Shown here piece by piece: positions 26,484-35,274 of a stretch of 64,000 bases of DNA (the stretch's first letter is position 1; the number at the start of each line of letters is the position of its first letter). A model generated the notes under the pieces. That model searched no databases, had not been told where the DNA came from, and was given only the letters and a program-made list of their open reading frames with translations. The translations under genes and the position numbers were made by a program. The DNA is taken from NCBI GenBank assembly GCA_964410735.1, contig CAYPIF010000052.1, positions 1 through 64,000 on the forward strand, given 5' to 3'. This stretch comes from EX4572-165 sp964410735 (GTDB lineage: Archaea > Thermoplasmatota > E2 > DHVEG-1).

Positions 26484-27302
26484 ATGAATGTTCTTACGTT
26501 TCTTTCGGATTTTGGTATAAAAAATAGTTATGTTGCTCAGATGAAGGGTGTTGCATTATCCATTGCCTCTCAGGTAAAATGTTATGATATCTGTCATCAG
26601 GTGCCAGCTCATGATATTGAAAGTGGTGCGTTTCTCTTAAGAAGTGCAGTAGATTTTTACCCAAAGGGAACTGTTCATGTTGCGGTTGTCGATCCCGGTG
26701 TGGGAACAAGCAGAAAAGGTATTGTTGTTCTCACACAGAAACATATCTTTGTAGGTCCGGATAATGGATTGTTGATCCCTGCTGCTCGCTCTCAAGGGAG
26801 TTTCCGTGTGTTTGAGATAACCAATCCTCGTTTACAAAGGATTCAACTCTCCAAAACATTCCATGGCCGGGATATTTTTACGCCTGTTGCATCACATATT
26901 ATCAATGGTATCTCCTTTGATACTATTGGTCCTCAGATACAGGATTTTGTTGATCTGCAGTTCCCCGTTGCAATAAAAAATGAGGCAGGGTTTGAAGCAA
27001 AGGTGTTATATGTGGATGATTTTGGGAATATCATAACAAACATTGAGCATCAGCAAATAAAAGACATGATCTCAACTGGTGCTCAGTTACTTCTCAGGTC
27101 CGGTGCAAAGGAAACCCCTATTAAATTAGTTGATTCATATGGTTTTGTTGAGAAAGGTGAACTTCTTGCAACCGTTGGCAGTAGTGGGTTTTTAGAGATC
27201 AGTGTGAACCAGGGAAATGCTTCTATACTTTTGAAGAAAGAGCGAAAAGATACGATCACTTTGGATTTCATAGACATTTCAAAAGATGATCATGTTCTGT
27301 AA
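26484..27302 (+). CDS. SAM hydroxide adenosyltransferase (DUF62 family)
   Basis: A 272-residue member of the fluorinase/chlorinase-like family. The archaeal and bacterial members hydrolyse S-adenosylmethionine to adenosine and methionine. FLSDFGIKNSYVAQMKG, the His-containing HQVPAHDIESGAF, VDPGVGTSRKG, GPDNGLL and the C-terminal VLYVDDFGNIITN blocks are all in order. The conserved Asp, Arg and His used to activate water are in the expected segments. Length is typical. It ends 17 bases before the convergent DUF357 gene. Confidence 0.92.
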   Translation: MNVLTFLSDFGIKNSYVAQMKGVALSIASQVKCYDICHQVPAHDIESGAFLLRSAVDFYPKGTVHVAVVDPGVGTSRKGIVVLTQKHIFVGPDNGLLIPAARSQGSFRVFEITNPRLQRIQLSKTFHGRDIFTPVASHIINGISFDTIGPQIQDFVDLQFPVAIKNEAGFEAKVLYVDDFGNIITNIEHQQIKDMISTGAQLLLRSGAKETPIKLVDSYGFVEKGELLATVGSSGFLEISVNQGNASILLKKERKDTITLDFIDISKDDHVL

Positions 27303-27319
27303 GAATAATCTGATCTCTC

Positions 27320-27544
27320 CTAAAATTTAAGATGGGCATCAAGAAGCCCATGTCCGTAATTGATGCACCCAAATGCGGTAAAATAATCTTTTTTTACATC
27401 TAAATAGTATTTCGCATCCGAATAATATTGAGTCGCAAGAGTGATACAGGGATGTTGTAGCAGTTGTTCATCTTTTTCTTTGAGCGTTCTAATGTTTTCC
27501 TCAAACATCACTATGTCCTTTTTGATTCGTGTTTGTTCATCCAT
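27320..27544 (-). CDS. DUF357 family protein
   Basis: A 74-residue archaeal protein. The YYSDAKYYLDVKKDYFTAFGCI segment followed by YGHGLLDAHLK is the DUF357 pattern, a small helical fold known from archaeal genome surveys without an assigned function. The N-terminal half is a charged helix (IKKDIVMFEENIRTLKEKDEQ). It converges on the SAM hydrolase-like gene. Confidence 0.88.
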   Translation of the reverse strand: MDEQTRIKKDIVMFEENIRTLKEKDEQLLQHPCITLATQYYSDAKYYLDVKKDYFTAFGCINYGHGLLDAHLKF

Positions 27545-27781
27545 AGGTTATCAGTACAGAAAAAGAAGGAAGATGTTCTTTTAATTTTGTATGTAAATAC
27601 CAGGGGATGAAAAGATTTTTTTTTATCCAGCTGCTCCTCGCTTTTTCCGGTTCTATCATCTCTTTATTTCTCTTATTCTTCAATCAAATATGGTCCCTTA
27701 CTACATGTAGTGCTCTACATCAAGAAACCTCCATTTTATCTATGAATCTCCTTTTTTTGTCGCTTTCATTCCGATAAAATG
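27545..27781. other. T-rich intergenic region with one doubtful small frame
   Basis: This stretch is pyrimidine-rich on the plus strand and holds the promoter of the DUF357 gene on the minus strand. A 56-codon frame (27607-27777, plus) would encode a hydrophobic peptide starting MKRFFFIQLLLAFSG, but AGGGG sits directly against the ATG and the T-rich composition alone produces Phe/Leu codons. It is not called as a gene. Confidence 0.3.
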
Positions 27782-27822
27782 TTTTGTCGTTTCGACGACG
27801 ACAAAATGGAAAAGTATTTAAA
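27782..27822 (+). promoter_or_regulatory. Perfect palindromic operator beside a TATA box
   Basis: TTTTGTCGT (27782-27790) and ACGACAAAA (27798-27806) form a perfect 9-bp inverted repeat with a 7-base spacer. Nine bases later, TATTTAAA (27815-27822) is a TATA box that would start RNA near 27844, giving a leader of about 48 bases before the regulator gene. The palindrome overlaps or abuts the BRE position, where a bound dimer would block TFB. The simplest reading is autoregulation by the helix-turn-helix protein encoded downstream. Confidence 0.65.
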
Positions 27823-27891
27823 TTGGCAAATCAACATTTTTTATGAATTTTATTTAATAAAAATGGTGTTTACTCAATGGGGAAAACTGGG

Positions 27892-28284
27892 ATGCCAAAA
27901 AACAAACGTCTTGAACTCGCGATTCGCGATATCCTTAAATCCCAGTCTCAATCTAGGATTTATCTCTATCTTTTAAGAAAAAATGAAGCAAAGACAGAGG
28001 ATATCATCAAAGGAACCCATTTACATCCAAGCACGGTAAGAGAAACATTAGCTAAGATGTACTCTGCAAAGTTGATCTTTCGAAAAAAACTAAAGAATGA
28101 TAACATCGGAAAGAATCCCTTTTTGTATTATCCTCTTCCCCCTTTGGATCTGATAAAACGATATGCCTCTGAGATCGAGGATCGATTGAACAATATCGCT
28201 AGCTTTGCATCACAAAAAGCGCCAGTTGAGGAATCATTTAGGCCGGTGAAAATAAAGATCTCTAACCGAGACGAGATAAAATGA
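27892..28284 (+). CDS. Helix-turn-helix regulator
   Basis: A 130-residue DNA-binding protein with a winged-helix domain (about 20-85: SRIYLYLLRKNEAKTEDIIKG, then LHPSTVRETLAKMYSAKLIFRKK) and a C-terminal helical part, similar to TrmB/ArsR-type regulators. It overlaps the RND exporter by four bases (ATGA), so the two are one transcript and it most likely controls that exporter. The perfect palindrome at 27782-27806 lies next to its TATA box. ATG at 27892 is preferred; an ATG five codons earlier is possible. Confidence 0.82.
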   Translation: MPKNKRLELAIRDILKSQSQSRIYLYLLRKNEAKTEDIIKGTHLHPSTVRETLAKMYSAKLIFRKKLKNDNIGKNPFLYYPLPPLDLIKRYASEIEDRLNNIASFASQKAPVEESFRPVKIKISNRDEIK

Positions 28285-30527
28285 ACATTCGACCACTTGC
28301 AAAATTACTTGTCACCCGACCACGTACGGTCATCATAGCCTATACGCTGTTGACACTTGTTGTTGCAAGTAAAGCTACCAATATTTACATGGAATCCGAT
28401 TTGACCTCGTTTCTCCCATCATCTGATCCAACGGTACAACTTTGGCAGAAGATGAATGATGAATTCCAAATCGGGAATATTATCATCATCTATGTTGAGG
28501 CCGATGATGTACGCAGCCCTGAGGTGTTACAAGAGATGGATAGGGTTACGACGTATTCTCTTGTTAATAAATATGAAAGTGATAACGGGGTCTATGATGG
28601 CATCTACTCGGCGAAGAGCCTTGCCCAATACATAAAAGAGGAAAACGGGAAATCTGAGATACCGGGGGGTCTTGGTGGAACTGGTGTCTATGAAGTACCT
28701 GATGATTCTTCTTTGATTTTCAAATATATGTCACGGTTGACGATACAAGAGGTCAAAGGAACATTGTTCACCAATGATTACAAGGTTGCTGTGATTTTGC
28801 TGCAACTTTCAGAGGATGCGAATTATGATGAGATCCAACAACGGGTTGAGGAAGCGATTGCACGGAGAGGCACGTTTTTCACTGAGATGACGATAACCGG
28901 GACCACTGCGATGCAGAATGCTATACGTGATAATAGCATGGAATATTTCCAAATTATTTTTATCATCGCTATTGCTTTTGTATCAATTGTTCTCCTGATA
29001 TTCCATCGAACGATCAAAGGTGTCATCATTGCGTTGTTTCCAATGGCGTATTCGATAGCGTTGACCTTTGGTGTACTTGGATCAATACAACCTGAATTAA
29101 CATTGTTATCTATTTCGATTATTGCCTTGCTCCTAGGGTTAGGCGTTGATTATTCTGTTCACTTGATGAATCGATTTGCTGAAGAACAAGCCAAGGCTAC
29201 TGACGTCATTGATCAGACCGAAACGATTCTACGGACCTCGGGGAAGGCGATTTTACTTTCAACTGTTACAACGATAATCGGTTTTGCATCTTTGATGATA
29301 TCAAGTATGTATCCGATTGTGTTGTTTGGTTTTGGTTGTGCTATAGGGATACTTTTTTCATTTATATCCACGGTGATATTGACGCCATCTTTGTCTGTAA
29401 TGTTAAAATTCAAACGAGATGGTCAGATACCTCGATGGGATAAACTCGCGGAGATCATCATGGACAATAAGATGCGAATCATTGTTATTGCAGTGTTTTT
29501 TGCAATAATGTCATTATTGGTCCTACCTCAGACAGAAACAGATGTCAATTATCTTGATATGGCGCCTCAGGGGATACCCGAGGTGGACAAACTGATTGAG
29601 TATTCAGAGAATTTTGGTGGAGCTAGCTTTAACGCACTTCTTATAGAAACGGAACCTCAAGGTTTGACGTATCCGGAGGTCATTGATGCGATTTATGAGA
29701 TGGAAGAGGAAATGAGAATGAATGACATCGATCTGTACTCTGTGGCCGATGGTGTGAAACAGGTTAATGATATCCTCGAAAGAAATGAGATCATCTCGAG
29801 TCTTAGCGAATATGCTGGTGTCGATGAGATCATCTTTGATCGTGTTGCTCAAGAAGGATTGGTCGATAAGGATTTTTCAAAAACAATCATCCTTGTCTAT
29901 ATACCCACTGGCCTAAGTATGGAGGATATTGAAAAGAAAGTGACCATTATCAATAGTATCGCAGCAAGTACAGAGATACCTCATAATGGGCATATCTCTG
30001 AACTCACCGGTCAAGATGCGATCAATGTGGCTATTAATAAGAAACTTACAGATGAACAGACCCAATCGATGATCATAGCGATTCTTTTGGTTCTTGCAGC
30101 ATTGATCTTTATTTTTAGTTCTTCGCTTTATGGTTTCCTCACCATGATACCAGTTGCATTTGTATTGATGTGGGAACCTGGTTTCTTGGTCGGATTTAAC
30201 ATTCCTCTGAATGTGATTACGATATCGATTGCTTCTATTATGATAGGTATTGGCATCGATTATGGTGTGCATATTACCCTTAGGGTCCGTGAGGAGATGG
30301 AAAATGGGCTGTCTAAATCAAAGGCGACAAAAGTTGCCATCGAACGAACTGGTTTATCACTTACAGAAGCAGCATTGACAACTGTTGCAGGTATCGGGGC
30401 GATGTTCTTTGTCAATATCCCAGCTTTACAGGAATTTGCGATCGTCATCATATTAATGACCGCGTTTTCTTGTGTTGGTGCAGTTTTGATCCTACCGGGC
30501 TTTTATGGTTTAAAATTCCTCAAATAA
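28281..30527 (+). CDS. RND superfamily exporter (MMPL / HAE3 type)
   Basis: A 748-residue membrane protein with twelve predicted segments: one near residue 17-33, a large outer loop, five clustered at about 210-380, then the same plan in the second half. Segments LLLGLGVDYSVHLMNRF and IMIGIGIDYGVHITLRV carry the paired acidic residues used for proton coupling in the family. Archaeal members of this group export lipids or hydrophobic compounds; the substrate here is unknown. It is co-transcribed with a helix-turn-helix regulator (four-base overlap) behind a palindromic operator. Such regulator-exporter pairs often answer to a toxic or lipid-like ligand. Confidence 0.93.
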   Translation: MNIRPLAKLLVTRPRTVIIAYTLLTLVVASKATNIYMESDLTSFLPSSDPTVQLWQKMNDEFQIGNIIIIYVEADDVRSPEVLQEMDRVTTYSLVNKYESDNGVYDGIYSAKSLAQYIKEENGKSEIPGGLGGTGVYEVPDDSSLIFKYMSRLTIQEVKGTLFTNDYKVAVILLQLSEDANYDEIQQRVEEAIARRGTFFTEMTITGTTAMQNAIRDNSMEYFQIIFIIAIAFVSIVLLIFHRTIKGVIIALFPMAYSIALTFGVLGSIQPELTLLSISIIALLLGLGVDYSVHLMNRFAEEQAKATDVIDQTETILRTSGKAILLSTVTTIIGFASLMISSMYPIVLFGFGCAIGILFSFISTVILTPSLSVMLKFKRDGQIPRWDKLAEIIMDNKMRIIVIAVFFAIMSLLVLPQTETDVNYLDMAPQGIPEVDKLIEYSENFGGASFNALLIETEPQGLTYPEVIDAIYEMEEEMRMNDIDLYSVADGVKQVNDILERNEIISSLSEYAGVDEIIFDRVAQEGLVDKDFSKTIILVYIPTGLSMEDIEKKVTIINSIAASTEIPHNGHISELTGQDAINVAINKKLTDEQTQSMIIAILLVLAALIFIFSSSLYGFLTMIPVAFVLMWEPGFLVGFNIPLNVITISIASIMIGIGIDYGVHITLRVREEMENGLSKSKATKVAIERTGLSLTEAALTTVAGIGAMFFVNIPALQEFAIVIILMTAFSCVGAVLILPGFYGLKFLK

Positions 30528-30610
30528 GAATATTCTGGAGTTTCCGTTATCAAGGCGAAAAGGTAATTACAATTGTGTTAGATTAAAAAATAAAATTGTG
30601 GTTTAGGACA

Positions 30611-31309
30611 TTACGGTGTATCACTGATTATCTCTCTTTCTAGGGTCATGATGCCCTGCGTGCTACCAACAATGACCTGATGAACAAGACCAATGAAAAG
30701 CCCGTTCTCAACGACTCCGGGTATCATGTTGATATCCTGTTCCATCTGCTCTGGATTAAGGATCCTCTCAAATTCGCAATCTAAGATGTAATTACCATTA
30801 TCGGTTATGAATGGGTCATCCATGATCTTTCGTAAAGTGACCTCGCAGCCAAATGCTTCAAGAGCATGTTTTGTAGCCTCCCATTCGAATTTTACAACTT
30901 CGACAGGTAATGGAAAATCAATACCCAACATTTTCACGACCTTTGAATCATCCACAACAATAATCAATCGTTTTGAGTTAAATGCTATTATCTTCTCCCG
31001 TGTTAATGCCCCTCCGCCTCCTTTGATAAGATTGAGATTCGAGTCTACTTCATCAGCTCCATCGATTGTAAGATCGGCCTCTGGATGATCTTTTAATGAG
31101 GTAAGTGGGATTTTCTCTTGTATCGCAAGTTTTTTTGTCTGCCCGGATGTTGGTATCCCTTGAATAGAAAGTCCATCCCTGACAAGAACACCTATTTTCT
31201 TAATAGCATATTTTACTGTTGATCCCGTCCCTAAGCCAACGATCATACCATCTTTGATTTGATCGACTGCTTTCTCGGCAGCTAGCTTCTTCATTTCTTC
31301 TTGATTCAC
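30611..31309 (-). CDS. rpiA: Ribose 5-phosphate isomerase A
   Basis: A 232-residue enzyme interconverting ribose 5-phosphate and ribulose 5-phosphate. GLGTGSTVKYAI (phosphate loop), DGADEVDSNLNLIKGGGGALTREK (catalytic Asp and Glu region) and PLPVEVVKFEW are all present. The GTG at 31309 is preferred: GGTGA lies just ahead, and TATAAA at about 31350-31355 (minus strand) places the RNA start near 31328, inside a longer frame beginning at 31345. It is divergent from kptA, sharing a short promoter region. Confidence 0.93.
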   Translation of the reverse strand: MNQEEMKKLAAEKAVDQIKDGMIVGLGTGSTVKYAIKKIGVLVRDGLSIQGIPTSGQTKKLAIQEKIPLTSLKDHPEADLTIDGADEVDSNLNLIKGGGGALTREKIIAFNSKRLIIVVDDSKVVKMLGIDFPLPVEVVKFEWEATKHALEAFGCEVTLRKIMDDPFITDNGNYILDCEFERILNPEQMEQDINMIPGVVENGLFIGLVHQVIVGSTQGIMTLEREIISDTP

Positions 31310-31385
31310 CGATTCACCATATACCTTAATACATCGGTAGTACAAAAATTTATACTAACTAGTGTTATTACATGGTGTGAGCGTT

Positions 31386-32054
31386 ATGTTAGGTGAATGC
31401 AATCAACATGGATATTTCAGGGGCGAAGTATGTCCGGTATGTGATGAAAAAGGAAAATTCCTGATGAATGATAAGGAATTAAATGCATTAAGTCGTATCA
31501 TTGCAGGGGCTCTCCGCCATTTCCCGGAAAAACTAGGGTTAATGATGGATGGTCATGGATATGTTGAGATAGCTGAACTTATCGATGCAATCGGTACGTC
31601 TCGATCAGGTTTCACCTGGTTACGTCCACATCATATTGTTGCATTGGCCCAAACAGATCCACGTAGCAGATATCAGATAGATGGAGGTATGATCAGAGCC
31701 AAATATGGGCATTCCATCAAGGTTGATCTAAGTGATCTTCCACCTGTTTATACTGATGATTTGTACTATCCTGTTACTGAAGAAGAATCAGATATGGTCA
31801 TTGAAGGTGGTATACATCCAGTTGATCGTTCAAAGGTTCATCTAAGCACAAGTCTGAAAAAGGCTGTGGAGGCGGGTGTTGTTCGGGCGGACCATCCGAT
31901 GATACTAAAGGTTGATGGGGCTGCAGCTCGAAAAGATGGTGTTAATATCTATCAGGCAACCGATGATGTTTGTGTGACAGATGGCATTGATGCTAAATAT
32001 CTTTCAAAGGTTGATGAGAAAGAAGTTGAAGAGATTTTGAACGAAAAGTCTTAA
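31386..32054 (+). CDS. kptA: RNA 2'-phosphotransferase (Tpt1/KptA)
   Basis: A 222-residue enzyme of the family that removes a 2'-phosphate from RNA by moving it to NAD. It begins with a zinc-finger-like segment (CNQHGYF...CPVCDEKG) found in archaeal members, then the KptA core: SRIIAGALRHFPEKLGL, GYVEIAELI, RYQIDGGMIRAKYGHSIKV and VHLSTSLKKAVEAG. The Arg/His residues of the NAD and phosphate site lie in those blocks. The ATG at 31386 has GGTGTGAG upstream; an in-frame GTG eight codons earlier would sit before the likely RNA start. Archaeal tRNA splicing does not leave a 2'-phosphate, so the natural substrate is unclear. tRNA-Lys follows. Confidence 0.92.
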   Translation: MLGECNQHGYFRGEVCPVCDEKGKFLMNDKELNALSRIIAGALRHFPEKLGLMMDGHGYVEIAELIDAIGTSRSGFTWLRPHHIVALAQTDPRSRYQIDGGMIRAKYGHSIKVDLSDLPPVYTDDLYYPVTEEESDMVIEGGIHPVDRSKVHLSTSLKKAVEAGVVRADHPMILKVDGAAARKDGVNIYQATDDVCVTDGIDAKYLSKVDEKEVEEILNEKS

Positions 32055-32088
32055 GAAGTATTCCTGTATTGTCGCGTAAGATTTTTAT

Positions 32089-32162
32089 GGGCTTGTAGCT
32101 CAGCTAGGTAGAGCAATCGGCTCTTAACCGATTGGCCTGGGGTTCGAATCCCCACAAGCCCG
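32089..32162 (+). tRNA. tRNA-Lys (CTT)
   Basis: A complete cloverleaf: acceptor GGGCTTG/CAAGCCC with G73; D arm GCTC-AGCTAGGTA-GAGC; anticodon stem ATCGG/CCGAT around CTCTTAA (anticodon CTT); T arm TGGGG-TTCGAAT-CCCCA. No intron and no encoded CCA. Confidence 0.96.
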
Positions 32163-32485
32163 TACGATCCCATTTTACATTTTTTTTCATATGATTTCAT
32201 ACAAAAATTGACCATTTTTAACAGTAATTAAATTCTAATGTAAAGGAGAAATTTATTCTTATTTTGTTAAAAATTCTGGTTAGATTTGCTGCAAATGTAT
32301 TTTGTTCAAATGATTCAATAATTTTAGAGATAATTGAAAAATTTTTTTATTATTTTCATATTATCATAATTATTGTTGTTTTCAAATGTTGTCCTCATTT
32401 AAATACTCCTTGGTTTATTCTTATTTTTTTAGATAATCTTATATTACCCTTTCACATAACGTTGGTTGAACACTGGAGGATGCTT
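32163..32485. other. AT-rich spacer with promoter of the glycogen cluster
   Basis: About 320 bases with very low GC content. Nothing gene-like is seen apart from an open frame continuous with the next gene, which would give an implausible Ile/Phe-rich N-terminal extension. CATTTAAATAC at about 32396-32406 is a good TATA element and would start RNA near 32427. Confidence 0.5.
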
Positions 32486-32875
32486 GTGAGGAGCATAACG
32501 TCATTATATGGAGAGAATGCAGGGAGAATTTGGCAATTGGTCAATGAAAAAACCTCTGCAGATGAACAAACCATCAAACAATCTACGATGATGAATAAGG
32601 AAAACTTCCATGCGGCTGTAGGCTGGCTTGCCCGTGAGGACAAAATAAAAAGGACAGGGGATGTCTATAGCTTAGATTCAACAAACCTTTCACAGGATAT
32701 TGGTTCTGTTGCGGGACGGGTTTGGAAGATCCTTGATATCTGGGAAGAGGCAGATTTGCAAACATTAAAAAAGCTGGCGGATATGTCAGATGAAGAAGTA
32801 TATGCTGGTCTAGGGTGGCTGGCGAGAGAAGGTAAGATTGATAAAACAGAACAGGATAGATATTACCTAAAATAG
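32486..32875 (+). CDS. Tandem winged-helix protein (DUF2582 type)
   Basis: A 129-residue protein made of two copies of a winged-helix repeat of about 60 residues. Each copy has a G-x-A/x-G-R/K-x-W opening and ends in AVGWLAREDKI or GLGWLAREGKI. GTG at 32486 is chosen because GGAGG lies six bases upstream, while the ATG two codons earlier sits against it. A paralogue is at 59390-59797. The repeat with the conserved GWLAR turn matches the DUF2582 family of unknown function. It lies 30 bases before the glycogen-synthase-like gene, so a role in controlling that cluster is possible. Confidence 0.85.
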   Translation: MRSITSLYGENAGRIWQLVNEKTSADEQTIKQSTMMNKENFHAAVGWLAREDKIKRTGDVYSLDSTNLSQDIGSVAGRVWKILDIWEEADLQTLKKLADMSDEEVYAGLGWLAREGKIDKTEQDRYYLK

Positions 32876-32905
32876 AACAGGTATTTGTTAACTAAAGGGT
32901 TAAGA

Positions 32906-34021
32906 ATGAAAGTCGCTATGATTGGCTGGGAATACCCACCATTTAAGGCGGGAGGCCTTGGAACTCATTGTTATGGGCTTACCAGGGGTCTAGCCGATAA
33001 GAATGTTCATGTTGATTTCTACATGCCCAAGACGAACAAGAGGGCGACTAGTGATAACCCTAATTTGCGGATCATTGAGGTTGGAGAGACAACTATCTTT
33101 CCGTATGATCGGCCGAATGATAAAGAACTTGAGGGTAATTTTTTCGAAAGTGTGTACCGCTATAATGATCTTGTTGTCCAGAAGGTCAATGGGAAGTATG
33201 ATGCGGTTCATGTGCATGATTGGCTGACGATGAAAGCAGGTATCCAATTAAAGGAGAAGCTTGGGGTACCGTTGATCGTTAGTGTTCATTCCACAGAATA
33301 TGATCGGTCTGGTTGGTTATCCCCGAATCAATGGTTCATAGATATTGAACGTGAGGGGATGGAAAAAGCTGATACGATCATCGCCGTGAGTCATTTCACC
33401 AAACGTATCTGCGTGGAGAAATATGGTATCGATCCAAATAAGATCCATGTTGTCCATAATGCAGTGTACCCTCTTGGTGAACAAGAGAAGAAGGATGTTG
33501 TCCTGTTCCTTGGACGACTGACCATTCAAAAAGGACCAGAGTTCTTCTTACAAGCCGCGAAAAAGGTGCTTGATTACGGGATGAAAACACAGTTTGTTGT
33601 CGCAGGGGATGGAGATATGCTCCCACGACTGATCGACACCGCGGTCAATCTAGGAATATCTCCTTCTGTGATATTCACCGGGTTGTTAACCGAAGAAGAG
33701 GTTCGTCATATTTACCAAATATCTAACGTGTATGTGATGCCTTCTGTGAGTGAACCCTTTGGAATCACTGCCCTAGAAGCGATTTCTGCGGGAACACCAA
33801 CGATTGTCTCGAAAACAGCGGGTGTTGCTGAGGCATTGAGCCATTGTCTTACAGTGGACTTCTGGGATGTTGATGAGATGGCAAACAAGATTATTTCGCT
33901 GTTGAAATATGATGAGCTTCACAGAACCCTTTCACGTGAGGGGAAAAAGGAGATTGATCTTTTCACTTGGGATAGAGTTGCTGATAAGACCATTGAGGTC
34001 TATAATGGAGCAATGATGTAG
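32906..34021 (+). CDS. Glycosyltransferase, glycogen-synthase-like (GT4)
   Basis: A 371-residue retaining glycosyltransferase with two Rossmann-type halves. IGWEYPPFKAGGLGTHCYGL at the N-terminus has the KxGGL-type loop of glycogen synthases. The C-terminal half holds LGRLTIQKGPEFF, then PSVSEPFGITALEAISAGTP, where the EPFGxxxLE segment is the GT4/GT5 nucleotide-sugar site. It is followed directly by a GH57 amylase (one base apart) and a debranching enzyme, so it is most likely the glucan-chain synthase of the cluster. The ATG at 32906 has AAGGG upstream; an in-frame start seven codons earlier is weaker. Confidence 0.87.
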   Translation: MKVAMIGWEYPPFKAGGLGTHCYGLTRGLADKNVHVDFYMPKTNKRATSDNPNLRIIEVGETTIFPYDRPNDKELEGNFFESVYRYNDLVVQKVNGKYDAVHVHDWLTMKAGIQLKEKLGVPLIVSVHSTEYDRSGWLSPNQWFIDIEREGMEKADTIIAVSHFTKRICVEKYGIDPNKIHVVHNAVYPLGEQEKKDVVLFLGRLTIQKGPEFFLQAAKKVLDYGMKTQFVVAGDGDMLPRLIDTAVNLGISPSVIFTGLLTEEEVRHIYQISNVYVMPSVSEPFGITALEAISAGTPTIVSKTAGVAEALSHCLTVDFWDVDEMANKIISLLKYDELHRTLSREGKKEIDLFTWDRVADKTIEVYNGAMM

Positions 34022-34022
34022 T

Positions 34023-35204
34023 GTGACATCGGTTTGTTTTTATTTTGAAGTGCACCAGCCTATGAGAGTGAATCGGTTCTCAGTGTTTCAGATCGGTAGT
34101 TCTGCTTCTCCTTATGAGTATTTCAATCATCATTTGAATCAAAAGATCTTTGAAAAAGTCGCGAAAAAATGTTACCTTCCAACCAATAATGCTATTTTGG
34201 AGCTTATAGAACAATTTGATAAAAAATTCAAGGTTTCTTTTAGTCTTACCGGTACGTTTGTTGAATATTGCCAGAAACATATGCCTGAGATCATTGATAG
34301 TTTTCGGGCGCTTGTTGATACCGGTGCTGTTGATCTTATAGAGGAGACATATTTTCATTCTCTGTCAAGTTTATATGATGAACTTGATGAGTTTGAAGAG
34401 CAGGTCCTGATGCATAAATATATGCTCAAGGATTTGTTCAATTATAGGGCAACTGTTTTCCGTAACACAGAAGCGATTTTTGATAACCGGATTGCGGCAA
34501 AGGTTTCAGATATGGGCTATAAAGGTATCATCACGGAGGGTGCGGAAAAGACCCTTGGCTGGCGATCACCAAACTTCCTTTATAAACCAGTGAATTCTGA
34601 TATAAAAGTACTCATGAGGAATTATTCTCTGAGTGATGATGTTGGATTCCGTTTCTCTGCCCGTGGATGGTCAGGTTTTCCACTAACTGCTGATAAATAT
34701 GCTGGTTGGATGGCACAGAATCAAGGGGATCTGATCAATCTTTTCATGGATTATGAGACCTTTGGGGAGCATCAATGGGAGGATACCGGTATCTTTGATT
34801 TCCTCAGACATCTCCCGGGGCAGGTCCTGAACCATGATCATATGGATTTTGTGACGGTTGGTGAGGCTATCAGACGGTATCAACCGGTGGGCGAGATCGA
34901 TGTACCTTGGGCGATTTCCTGGGCGGACGAGGACCGTGATGTGAGTACCTGGCTTGGTAATGATATGCAACATGCTTGTTTCAGGGAACTGCAGGATGTA
35001 GGCCGGCAGGTAAAAGAACGAAATGATCCTAGCTTACTTGACGCCTGGAGAAAACTTCAAACCTCTGATCATCTGTATTATATCTCTACCAAAGGGTTTG
35101 AGGATGGAGCGGTACATAGTTACTTTAGCCATTATGATACTCCCTATGATGGTTTTATCAATTATATGAACATCCTTCAGGATTTTAAACAGAAATTTAT
35201 CTAG
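34023..35204 (+). CDS. GH57 alpha-amylase
   Basis: A 393-residue glycoside hydrolase of family 57, acting on alpha-glucans with retention. The start FYFEVHQPMRV contains the His-Gln-Pro opening motif. The catalytic nucleophile is Glu at about 171 in IITEGAEK, and the acid/base is Asp at about 243 in MDYETFGEHQW. The length matches the short alpha-amylase type. It begins at GTG immediately after the stop of the glycosyltransferase gene, so translation is coupled. It probably trims or remodels stored glycogen inside the cell, as no signal peptide is present. Confidence 0.92.
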   Translation: MTSVCFYFEVHQPMRVNRFSVFQIGSSASPYEYFNHHLNQKIFEKVAKKCYLPTNNAILELIEQFDKKFKVSFSLTGTFVEYCQKHMPEIIDSFRALVDTGAVDLIEETYFHSLSSLYDELDEFEEQVLMHKYMLKDLFNYRATVFRNTEAIFDNRIAAKVSDMGYKGIITEGAEKTLGWRSPNFLYKPVNSDIKVLMRNYSLSDDVGFRFSARGWSGFPLTADKYAGWMAQNQGDLINLFMDYETFGEHQWEDTGIFDFLRHLPGQVLNHDHMDFVTVGEAIRRYQPVGEIDVPWAISWADEDRDVSTWLGNDMQHACFRELQDVGRQVKERNDPSLLDAWRKLQTSDHLYYISTKGFEDGAVHSYFSHYDTPYDGFINYMNILQDFKQKFI

Positions 35205-35274
35205 ATTTCATGTTTGGTATGTTGTAATGAAAGTATCTCAATTGTATCATGTATCATACTGGGTGAGGTAGCAT

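Noticed and set aside
27607..27777. Small hydrophobic protein of 56 residues
   Set aside because: The T-rich strand alone yields Phe/Leu codons, and the G-rich stretch touches the ATG with no spacing.
32264..32485. Membrane extension of the tandem winged-helix protein
   Set aside because: The Ile/Phe-rich stretch comes from AT-rich spacer; GGAGG before the GTG at 32486 gives a start matching the paralogue's length.
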